From Planobispora longispora (GTDB taxonomy: Bacteria; Actinomycetota; Actinomycetes; Streptosporangiales; Streptosporangiaceae), in the NCBI RefSeq assembly GCF_016863135.1, contig NZ_BOOH01000039.1:186001-250000 (forward strand): a DNA stretch of 64,000 nt, read 5' to 3'. A model generated the notes under the pieces. It was not told the origin of the DNA, did not search any database, and was given only the letters and a program-made list of their open reading frames with translations. The position numbers were made by a program, and so were the translations under genes. This document shows, piece after piece, positions 25,601-32,092 of this stretch; within the stretch, counting starts at the first letter, position 1; each line of letters opens with the position of its first letter.

Positions 25601-25840
25601 GCCGGTGTTGGCGGCCGACAGCACCCCCTCGCGCAGCGAGAGGCGCAGGCGGCCGGGGACTCCCACCCGCAGGGCGGCGTCGGCGGCGTTCTGGGCCAGC
25701 TCGACGATCAGCCGGTCGCGGTAGCCGCCGAGCGCGAAGTCCTCCTCCGCGTTGGCGTCCTCGCGGAAACGCGCGGGCGAGGCGGTCCAGGCCGCGAGCA
25801 CGGCGGAGCGCAGTCGGTCGGTGCCGAAGGTGTCAGTCAC
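22685..25840 (-). CDS. sacsin N-terminal-like GHKL ATPase protein
   Basis: 1051 residues. The N-terminal ATP-binding domain of the Hsp90/sacsin type shows the N box VELAQNAADA (Glu47, Asn51), G1 motif AANTGAPID (about 77-85) and G2 motif TGRFGVGFAAV (about 106-116). The remaining 900 residues are Ala/Leu/Pro-rich repeats without a recognised domain. The family is common in actinobacteria, and a chaperone-like or DNA-transaction role has been suggested by fold only. GTG start at 25840 with no strong Shine-Dalgarno. Its 3' end is part of a 16-bp tandem repeat. Confidence 0.88.
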   Translation of the reverse strand: MTDTFGTDRLRSAVLAAWTASPARFREDANAEEDFALGGYRDRLIVELAQNAADAALRVGVPGRLRLSLREGVLSAANTGAPIDTAGVESLSTLRVSAKRGEAAATGRFGVGFAAVVSVCDEPVIGSLGSGVVRWSREQTAALVAAEPALAGELAERGGHVPLLRLPFPGGPVEIPQGFDTLVRLPLRDESGAEAVRAMLREAGPALLIGMPALESIEIDVDGETRTITPGGWRVVSASGHFTPEQVAELFADRPTEERTRPHWLIRWAVPLSPRPASEDGTWGGEPGPLPENVPPVVHAPTPSDEPLDLPALLIASFPLATDRRHVAMGPLTDFLVERAAETYLELLTGLPRTPKLLDLVPGLMGRGELDARIRRAILRRLPDTPLLPALSPPADAEPADAARAAGSTGAAPAGDGSGALVVTGRQASVVAAPGELLEKVAPVVPGLLPAGWPARHPAITTLGVKRVELSDVVDMLAGDLSGGAGENRDPAWWRSLYEVLPGDDPEALGALPVPLADGRLVRGPRGTLMLTERGSLDLAVLGPLGLRVVHPDAAHPLLLRLGSAEATPRTVLEDPLTRAAVSESLESADPEPVAQAVLALVDAAGLTAGEAPWLAGLALRGTDGELYPAGELLLAEGSLAGLLDPGTHFGTAAPDLVERYGSRVLAAAGVLDGFAVVNDTDVMLDPDECDHDLDREDEWVEHVLDLLPELDVPPVAREFSAVRDLEYIADWPSALALLSRPPLRSVLHPLRVLAAGEVVEVPSYTAWWLSAHPVLGGKLPTELRLPTGDPLLFGLYGDAPAAADEAALAMIGVRTALPDLLASHGGPDELLDLLADPSVEVDRAQLRALWVALAAVDPARVAPPRAVRAVLDGEIVVADAEDGRPLSGGSGSGSGDSTGSGAGAGEPVVVEAPDLLPLVADRPLILAPFDLAEALSELLDLPLAGEAAAGEVTSPGEVREVPPAVRSLLPTAPATYMEHEKLLVDGVPVTWRFAEGTVHASGVEGLARGLAWAAGQWGDRLAVAALLRDPAAVPLLLAEADLDSWTAATS

Positions 25841-25923
25841 AGCGATGAATCCAAGGATCGGGGCCCGGAGGTCACCTCACGTGACCGCCGGACCGGAGGG
25901 GGTTCGAGGAGGAGAACCCCGGG

Positions 25924-26739
25924 TCAGGAGTGACCCAACGGCTCGTCGGAGGAGTCGTCGTCCACCGAACCCGCCAGGTCCGCCCCGGGGGTCTCCTCCA
26001 GGTCGTAGGCGTGGTCGTCGAGGATCGGGGCGGCCGGCTCGGCCTGGGGCGGCGCCACCGTGGCCTCGGAGTGCGCGCCGCAGCCGTGGTCGGCGGCCAC
26101 CACCCGGCCGTCGTCGGGGGCGTACTCGTTGGCGCAGACGCCGAAGCCGGTGCGCAGCGCGCCCGCGAGCGGCCAGTAGAACCCGCAGGTGGAGCACTGG
26201 GCGGGGGCGGCGTGCGCGATGGGGGTGTGCGGGCCGGCCTCGCCGGCGTGCCAGCGCCGCACGGCCAGGTCGCGGCCGAGGGCGGAGAGCACCCGGGCGC
26301 GGCCGAGGCCGTACTCGAAGATCATCTGACGCTCGTTCTCGTCATCGGTCTCCGTGAAGCCCGGGGCGAGCCGGACGTCGTCGTCGGTGGCGGGCAGCAG
26401 GTCGCCCACACCGAGGTCGCCGGGGCGCAGCCGTTCGCTCCACGGCACCCACGGGGGCGCGAGCAGGGTGCCGGTGCCGGGCAGCAGCACGACCTCGCTG
26501 ACCGTGACGTTGCGCGCGCGGGCGGCGCGGACGACGGTGACCGCCCAGCGCCAGCCCCGGTAGGCGCGGTCGAGGCAGGCGAAGTAGTGGGTGACCACCC
26601 GGTCGCCCTCGGCCTCGACGCCGAGGTGCTCGCCGATCTCTTCCGGCCTGACGTTCTCCTCGACCGCGGAACGGGCCAGGTCGACCGCGGCGGCGCACGC
26701 CTGGTCGAGAACTGCAGAGCGAGATCGAGTACGGGTCAC
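25924..26739 (-). CDS. DUF3027 protein
   Basis: 271 residues. The family core is clear: THYFACLDRAYRGWRWAV, LLPGTGTLLAPPWVPW, and a Cys pair in AQCSTCGFYWPL followed by CANEYAPDDGRVV and HGCGAHSE, probably metal-binding. The acidic C-terminal tail varies within the family. DUF3027 is an actinobacterial family of unknown function. GTG start at 26739. It is upstream of, and co-directional with, the sacsin-like gene and divergent from the MFS gene. Confidence 0.88.
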   Translation of the reverse strand: MTRTRSRSAVLDQACAAAVDLARSAVEENVRPEEIGEHLGVEAEGDRVVTHYFACLDRAYRGWRWAVTVVRAARARNVTVSEVVLLPGTGTLLAPPWVPWSERLRPGDLGVGDLLPATDDDVRLAPGFTETDDENERQMIFEYGLGRARVLSALGRDLAVRRWHAGEAGPHTPIAHAAPAQCSTCGFYWPLAGALRTGFGVCANEYAPDDGRVVAADHGCGAHSEATVAPPQAEPAAPILDDHAYDLEETPGADLAGSVDDDSSDEPLGHS

Positions 26740-26888
26740 ACTTCATTCTCGCCCATACCCGGAGCGGACGGCACCTGTACCGGTCAACACCGCCGGGAAC
26801 GGTGTCGCCGCCGACCGGCCCTCGGGGTGAAAAACGGCATTTACCGGGAATGTGCCGCGCCCCCGACGCGCCGGGCGGCGGGACCGAA

Positions 26889-26928
26889 CGGGATCGAGCT
26901 AAATCGAGCGGGATCGAGCGGGATCGAG
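26889..26928. repeat. four 10-bp iterons in a divergent promoter region
   Basis: CGGGATCGAG at 26889, a variant CTAAATCGAG at 26899, then CGGGATCGAG at 26909 and 26919. The 10-bp period puts each copy on the same helix face. They lie in the 291-bp gap between the DUF3027 gene and the MFS gene, so they could be a regulator array. The binding protein is unknown. Confidence 0.65.
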
Positions 26929-27030
26929 CAGACGCCGGACGGCGGACCGGGTCCGCGCCGGGTGGCGGAACCGGGTAACAGAACCGACCGGACCGGACAT
27001 CGCGCCTGTCCTTCGGGTAAGACTGGATTC

Positions 27031-28737
27031 GTGGCAGATGGCTGGGAGCAGACTCGGCGAACCGCGGGAGAGGCGTCCCGCCGATTCGGCCGTGCCCTCG
27101 CCGGAGCGGGCCGGGCGACCGTACAGGCCGGGCGGGCGACCGCGCGGGGGGGCAAGATCGCGGGACAGGCGACCGCGCGGGCCGGACGCGGCGTGGCGGA
27201 CGCGACGCGCGGCGCCGGCCGGGCCGCGCGGCGGCTGACCCACGCCCAGGGCGCGGGCCGTACCGGCCTGGGACAGCTGATCGAGCTGACCGCCGCGCAC
27301 AGCGCGGGCGACGCGCTGGTGACCGCCGCGCTGGCCGGGACGCTGTTCAAGCTGCCGGTGAACGAGGCCCGCGGGCAGGTCGCGCTCTACCTGCTGATCA
27401 CGATGATCCCCTTCGTGGTGGTCGCGCCGTTCGTCGGCCCGGTCCTGGACCGGTTCCGCTCGGGCCGTCGCTTCGTCATGGCGGGCACGCTCTTCGGCCG
27501 CGGCCTGCTCTGCTTCGCGATGGCGGCGGCGGTCGTCTCGGAGGACGCGTTCACCATCTTCCCCGCGGCGCTGGCCGTGCTGGTGTTGTCGAAGGCCTAC
27601 AACGTCTCACGTGCCGCGATCATGCCGAGCGTGCTGCCCGCCGACATCGCGCTGGTCACCGCCAACGCCAGGGTCGCGCTGTTCGCGCTGGTCTCGGCGG
27701 GGGTGGCGGTCCCGGCCGGCGCGGGCGTCAGCGCCTGGCTCGGGGCCGAGTGGGTGCTGCGCGCGGCGATGCTGCTCTTCCTGTTCCAGGGGGTGCTGGC
27801 GGTACGGCTCCCGCGCCACGTCGACTCCCCCGACCTGGAGGAGCTGCAGGACGAAGACGACGATCGGCCGCCCCGCTGGCGCACCATGCTCAACGTCGGC
27901 CCGGTGGTCGCCGAGTCGATGAAGGCCAACGTCGCCATCCGCTTCTACTCCGGCTTCATGCTCTTCTACCTGCTCTTCCTTGTGCAGGAGAAGAAGCTGC
28001 CCGGCCTGGCCCCGACGGTCACCATCGGCGTGCTGGCCCTCGCCGCCGGAGCGGGCGGCCTGATCGGCGCGGGCGTCGCCTCCTGGGTGCGCAGCCATTC
28101 GCCGCAGATCATCGTGCTGATCACGCTCGCGCTGGCGGCGGCGGCCACGGTGGTGGCGGCCGTGACGTTCACGCTGTGGACCGCGGTGGCCGTCGCGCTG
28201 GTGGCCGCCTTCGCCCAGGGACTGGGCAAACTCGCGCTGGACGCGATCGTGCAGCGCGAGATCGGCGAGGAGGTGCGCTCGTCCACGTTCGGCGTGGTCG
28301 AGGCGTTCCTGCAGATCTCCTGGGTGGTCGGCGGTCTGGTCGGGCTGCTGCTGTCGCTGTTCGCCGCCGGTTCCGCCGGGCTCACCGTGATGGCCGTGGT
28401 GCTGGCGGGCTCTCTCGGCTGGCTGCTGGTACGGCGCCGCGTGCGGGTCCAGGCGCGGGACGCCAGGGTGGAGGCCGCCCGATCCGCGGAGACCGAGCCC
28501 GTCCCGCAGGAGGAGGCCGGAACGCGGCGGGAAGGACCGCCGCGGCAGGAGCCGGGGAAGGGCGGGCCGAGGAAGGGCGGATCGGGGAAAGAGGAGCCGC
28601 GGCAGGAGGCCGGGCCTCGGCAGGAGCGCCGGCCGCCGGCCCCGGAGGACCGGTCCGGGGGGACCACCACCGTCATACGGCGCGACGATCCCCCCACGGA
28701 GAAGCACACCAAGCCGCTGACCAACCCGCACGGCTGA
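27031..28737 (+). CDS. MFS transporter with long cytoplasmic ends
   Basis: 568 residues. An Ala/Gly/Arg amphipathic stretch (about 15-75) precedes about twelve membrane helices (about 90-470). Helix-loop motifs such as FVGPVLDRFRSGRR mark the facilitator fold. A highly charged tail (about 485-568) is rich in Gln/Glu/Arg/Gly/Pro. Substrate is unknown. GTG at 27031 follows a TAAGACT box by about 6 nt, consistent with leaderless expression; the frame upstream to 25930 mirrors the DUF3027 gene and is not coding. The basic N-terminus may lie along the membrane. Confidence 0.85.
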   Translation: MADGWEQTRRTAGEASRRFGRALAGAGRATVQAGRATARGGKIAGQATARAGRGVADATRGAGRAARRLTHAQGAGRTGLGQLIELTAAHSAGDALVTAALAGTLFKLPVNEARGQVALYLLITMIPFVVVAPFVGPVLDRFRSGRRFVMAGTLFGRGLLCFAMAAAVVSEDAFTIFPAALAVLVLSKAYNVSRAAIMPSVLPADIALVTANARVALFALVSAGVAVPAGAGVSAWLGAEWVLRAAMLLFLFQGVLAVRLPRHVDSPDLEELQDEDDDRPPRWRTMLNVGPVVAESMKANVAIRFYSGFMLFYLLFLVQEKKLPGLAPTVTIGVLALAAGAGGLIGAGVASWVRSHSPQIIVLITLALAAAATVVAAVTFTLWTAVAVALVAAFAQGLGKLALDAIVQREIGEEVRSSTFGVVEAFLQISWVVGGLVGLLLSLFAAGSAGLTVMAVVLAGSLGWLLVRRRVRVQARDARVEAARSAETEPVPQEEAGTRREGPPRQEPGKGGPRKGGSGKEEPRQEAGPRQERRPPAPEDRSGGTTTVIRRDDPPTEKHTKPLTNPHG

Positions 28738-28776
28738 GGGGGACGACCGGCCGCCGGTCACCCCTCGGACCGCCGG

Positions 28777-29175
28777 TCAGCCGTCCAGGTCGTCGGCCAC
28801 GGCCCGGAGCACCGTGGCGATCTTCTTCGCGTGCACGGCCTCGGGGTGCTTGCCCTTCTGGTAGGACATGGAGATCGTGTCCAGGAGCTTGATCAGGTCT
28901 TCCACGATGACGACCATCTCGTCGGGCTTCTTGCGCTTGCCCTTCGGCTTGGCCGGTTTGGCGAGGGTCGGGGGCTGGTCGATCACGCGGACCGAGAGCG
29001 CCTGCTGTCCGCGCCGCCCCTCCGCCACGCCGAACTCGACCTTCTGACCCGGCTTGAGGGAGTCCACGCCGCCGGGGAGCGCGGACGAATGCACGAAGAC
29101 CTCACCGCCGTCGTCGCGGGTGAGGAAGCCGAAACCCTTGTCGGCGTCGTACCACTTGACCTTGCCACTCGGCAC
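28777..29175 (-). CDS. cold-shock-domain protein with conserved C-terminal extension
   Basis: 132 residues from the GTG at 29175 (VPSGKVKWYDADKGFGF), with GAGGTC about 6 nt upstream. The cold-shock domain (1-65) has both RNP motifs, KGFGFL and VFVHSSAL. A basic linker (KPKGKRKK) leads to a helical domain (about 80-130) with MVVIVEDLIKLLDTISMSY and HAKKIATVLRAVADDLDG. This two-part form is longer than ordinary 67-residue cold-shock proteins and is known in actinomycetes. Nucleic-acid binding is expected; the role of the tail is unknown. Confidence 0.9.
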   Translation of the reverse strand: MPSGKVKWYDADKGFGFLTRDDGGEVFVHSSALPGGVDSLKPGQKVEFGVAEGRRGQQALSVRVIDQPPTLAKPAKPKGKRKKPDEMVVIVEDLIKLLDTISMSYQKGKHPEAVHAKKIATVLRAVADDLDG

Positions 29176-29285
29176 AGGGGTGACCTCGTTCAGACTGTCG
29201 TGAAAAGGATGGAAGTAGGTTATGCCCATGGAAGGCGGAGGGCGACCGTGTAAACAGGCGCCGACCGGAGTGTCTTGAAACGGCC

Positions 29286-29930
29286 TCACACGAGCGCGGT
29301 CTGCGCCCGCCACCCGTCGAACCAGCCGGCGAACTGCGTCAGATCGCCCAGCACGACGTCAGCTCCGTGCTCACGCAACTCTCCTGCCGGATAGAGACCA
29401 GTGGCCACCGCCACGCTGACGGCGCCTCCCGCCCGCGCCGCCTCGATGTCGGCGACGTGATCTCCAACATAAGCCGCCGCGCCGAAAGTCGCGAGAGCCG
29501 GACCCTTGTCCGCTCCGAAAACCGACCCGGCGACCTCGTTCACGTCCAGACCGAGGAACTCCACCGTGCTCTTCGCGTCACGGACGTTCTTGCCGGTGAC
29601 CACGATGACCTTGCCTCCGGCCCGCCGTACCGCGTCGACGGCCTCGCGCGCGCCGGGCATGAGGCTGGTGGCGGGGATGGCGAGCGAGGGGTACAGCGAC
29701 CTGAAGACCGTGACGGCCTCGGGGATCTCGTCCGCGGGAAGCCAGTTGGCCAGCTCCCACTCCAGCGGCGGTCCCAGCCGGGCGACCACGGCGGCGCTGT
29801 CGATGGCCACTCCCATGCGCAGTGCCAGCTCGTCGTAGACGGCGGCGATCCCGGCACGGGTGTCGGCGAGCGTCATATCGAGGTCGAACCCCACAGATTG
29901 CATACTCCGCAGCATGCCAAACGCCGACAT
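29286..29930 (-). CDS. HAD-superfamily phosphatase
   Basis: 214 residues. HAD motifs: DLDMTLADT (nucleophile Asp and second Asp), VVTGKN for motif II, the lysine in GADKGPA for motif III, and VGDHVADIEAA for motif IV. The cap between about 30 and 95 is helical, as in phosphoglycolate-phosphatase-like enzymes; the substrate is not predictable. Start is uncertain: ATGs at 29930, 29915 and 29903 all lack a convincing Shine-Dalgarno, and the fold begins right after the last. Confidence 0.85.
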   Translation of the reverse strand: MSAFGMLRSMQSVGFDLDMTLADTRAGIAAVYDELALRMGVAIDSAAVVARLGPPLEWELANWLPADEIPEAVTVFRSLYPSLAIPATSLMPGAREAVDAVRRAGGKVIVVTGKNVRDAKSTVEFLGLDVNEVAGSVFGADKGPALATFGAAAYVGDHVADIEAARAGGAVSVAVATGLYPAGELREHGADVVLGDLTQFAGWFDGWRAQTALV

Positions 29931-30176
29931 AACTGGGTAATCGCGGCTTATCCCTCGATTCGCCCCGCCGGTCTCTCCAGAGTCGGCGGCGCGGGGCGAC
30001 GGCTCCGCATGCCGCCCGTGGCGGCGCTGTACGTGGTGACACCACTGTGGAACCCTTCAGGGAAGGAATTACTTACTGCACCGGAAAGTTGCCATTGCCA
30101 CAGGTGGTGACGGGGCGAACCGACTCCCGGCGGGTTCCGCACTGGATAAGGTCGTGATGGAGGTATCGGAGCCGAA

Positions 30177-30800
30177 ATGAGCAGATCGACGCGCGAGCGG
30201 ATCATCGATGAAGCCCTGCGGCTGTTCGCCGAGCGGGGATACTCGGCGACCTCGGTGGCCGAGATCGAGGCCGCCTCGGGTCTCTCGCCCGGCGCGGGCG
30301 GGCTCTACCGGCACTTCAAGTCCAAGTACGAGGTGCTGGCCGCGGCGATGAACGAGCACGCCGCCCGGACCCGCGCGCAGATCGCCGAGACCCTGGCCGA
30401 GATGAGCGCCGTCGACGCCACCCTCGACGTGGAAGCCCGCCTGGCGCACCTGTGCAGGGCGGGGCTGGCCAAGGTCCGCGAGGAGAGCGAGCTGACGCGC
30501 GTCTTCTTCCGCGACCTGAGCCAGTTCCCCGAGCTCGTGGCGATCGTGCGCGAGGGGCTGCTGCAGCCCATGTTCGACGCGATCACCACCTGGTTCCGCG
30601 CCCAGCCCGAATACGCCGGAGCCGACGTCGACTGGCCCGCGATCGGCGCCGTCCTGGGAGGCGCGGTGGTCCACTACCGCCTGTTCCAGGAGACGGTGGG
30701 CGAGCCCCCCGGCCGCGCGGAGCGCGAGCGTTTCGTGGCCGCGTGGGTGCGGCTCGCGCTGGGCCTCCTGCCCCACCCCGCGGTGCAGACGGTGAGCTGA
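30177..30800 (+). CDS. TetR/AcrR-family transcriptional regulator
   Basis: 207 residues. N-terminal helix-turn-helix (about 1-50): RIIDEALRLFAERGYSATSV, then EIEAASGLSPGAGGLYRHF and KSKYEVL. The ligand-binding helical domain follows (about 60-195), ending with LALGLLPHP. GGAG lies 6 nt before the ATG. The 246-bp region upstream has no gene and no obvious palindrome. No likely target gene is next to it, so the effector is not inferred. Confidence 0.92.
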   Translation: MSRSTRERIIDEALRLFAERGYSATSVAEIEAASGLSPGAGGLYRHFKSKYEVLAAAMNEHAARTRAQIAETLAEMSAVDATLDVEARLAHLCRAGLAKVREESELTRVFFRDLSQFPELVAIVREGLLQPMFDAITTWFRAQPEYAGADVDWPAIGAVLGGAVVHYRLFQETVGEPPGRAERERFVAAWVRLALGLLPHPAVQTVS

Positions 30801-30868
30801 GCCGCCTTCCGGCCGACGCCGCCTTCCGGCCGACGCTGCCCTCCGGCCGGCGCCGCCCTCCGGCGGAC
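30801..30868. repeat. 17-bp tandem repeat, 4 units, right after a stop codon
   Basis: GCCGCCTTCCGGCCGAC is repeated at 30801, 30818, 30835 and 30852; the first two copies are identical. The array begins with the first base after the tetR stop and fills the gap to the converging gene ending at 30875. There are no spacers, so it is not a CRISPR array. Each unit can fold on itself (CCGGCC), so it may act as a terminator. Confidence 0.9.
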
Positions 30869-30874
30869 GGCCGG

Positions 30875-31960
30875 CTAGCGCGGCCTCCCGGTGAACGGGG
30901 CGGGCGGGTTGAACAGACGGTAGGCCAGCCAGAGGACGCCCAGCACCGTGCCGATGATGAACATGGACCCGCTCACGTCCTGGAAACCGCTGAGCATCCG
31001 GCCGAGATCGCCCTTCGCGCGGGCGATCGCCACCGCCGCGCCGCCGATGGCGTAGACGAGCACCGGAGCGGCCACTCCGAGCACCTTGTCCCCGACCTCC
31101 CATCCCGGGCAGGACAGCACGACCACCGTCCCGACCGCCCACACGATGAACGGGATCGAGAAGATCGCGATCGGCGCGAGGGAGGCGGGGACGAGAAGCC
31201 CCGCCACGGCGAGCACGACGACCCCGACGACCTCGCGCGGGCGCGAGGCCAGGATCGACCCCGCGTCGGACCGCCATCCGCTCCCCCGGCCGCCGGACCC
31301 CGTCCCCCCGCGCTCTCCGTCGTCGAAGTCTCCTCCGCCCCTTCCGGCTCCGGGCATGCTCCGGCGTCCCCGGCCGCCCATGCCTCTCCGCCGGCCCCGG
31401 CGTCCCCGCCGAGCCCCCGGTTCCTCCGGTCCGGACTCCCCCAGCCCCAGGAGGTCGTCGCCCTCCGGGACGGCCGGGCCGCCGCGCGCCCGGCGCCGGG
31501 CGAGGCGCCCGCCGGTCTCCCGCCCGGCCAGCGTCTTCCTGGCCTCCTCGGTGAACCGGGCCACTCCCGGCGGCATCCCCTGCGACGGCCGTCTGCCGCC
31601 CGGCACCGGGATCTCCCCCGGGCCCGGCCGGGCCGTGGGCGGGGGCTTCGGCGCCACCGCGGGCAGCTCGCGGGTGACCGCCTCCGCGGAGGCCATGAGG
31701 GTCGGGGAGTCGTCCACCGGCGGAGCCTGGGTCTCCTCCAGCCGCCTGACCTCGCGCGCCACCAGGGCCGCCGGGTCGCCGAACACGGCGAGCACCTTCT
31801 GGACGGCGGCCAGGCTCTCCGCCCCCCTGCGCTCGGCGTCGATCCGCTCGCGCAGCCTCCGGACGAAGTCGAGCCGCTGGTCCTGACGCAGCACGCCGTG
31901 AGCGGCGTCGGCCACCTTGCTGACGTACTCCAGGACGAGCTGGTCGGCACGCTCGATCAC
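30875..31960 (-). CDS. membrane protein with HAAS-like N-terminal domain
   Basis: 361 residues, GTG start at 31960. The N-terminal helical domain (about 1-75, LEYVSKVADAAHGVLRQDQR and VLAVFGDPAALVAREVRRL) looks like the HAAS/DUF1700-type signalling domain often tied to sensors and anti-sigma factors. A Pro/Arg/Gly-rich disordered region (about 78-235) contains RRGRRGRRRG. Four transmembrane helices end the protein (about 245-350). No family name was recognised for the whole. The gene is divergent from the WYL-tailed helicase partner. Confidence 0.75.
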   Translation of the reverse strand: MIERADQLVLEYVSKVADAAHGVLRQDQRLDFVRRLRERIDAERRGAESLAAVQKVLAVFGDPAALVAREVRRLEETQAPPVDDSPTLMASAEAVTRELPAVAPKPPPTARPGPGEIPVPGGRRPSQGMPPGVARFTEEARKTLAGRETGGRLARRRARGGPAVPEGDDLLGLGESGPEEPGARRGRRGRRRGMGGRGRRSMPGAGRGGGDFDDGERGGTGSGGRGSGWRSDAGSILASRPREVVGVVVLAVAGLLVPASLAPIAIFSIPFIVWAVGTVVVLSCPGWEVGDKVLGVAAPVLVYAIGGAAVAIARAKGDLGRMLSGFQDVSGSMFIIGTVLGVLWLAYRLFNPPAPFTGRPR

Positions 31961-32092
31961 ACTGCCATCCTCCCTCGGCGCTTCCCCGCCCGCGACCCCT
32001 TCCCCGATTCAGTGCCGATCGGACGAGCGACGCCATTTCCCCAGCATTGCCCCAGAGACACATTGTCGGTAGGGCGTCTTACCATTGACGGA

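Noticed and set aside
22316..25933. 1205-codon open frame on the plus strand
   Set aside because: It is antisense to the sacsin-like GHKL ATPase gene, rich in Arg/Gly/His with no domain, and is open only because of high GC.
30801..30868. CRISPR array
   Set aside because: Four units are directly adjacent without spacers, and no cas genes are present.
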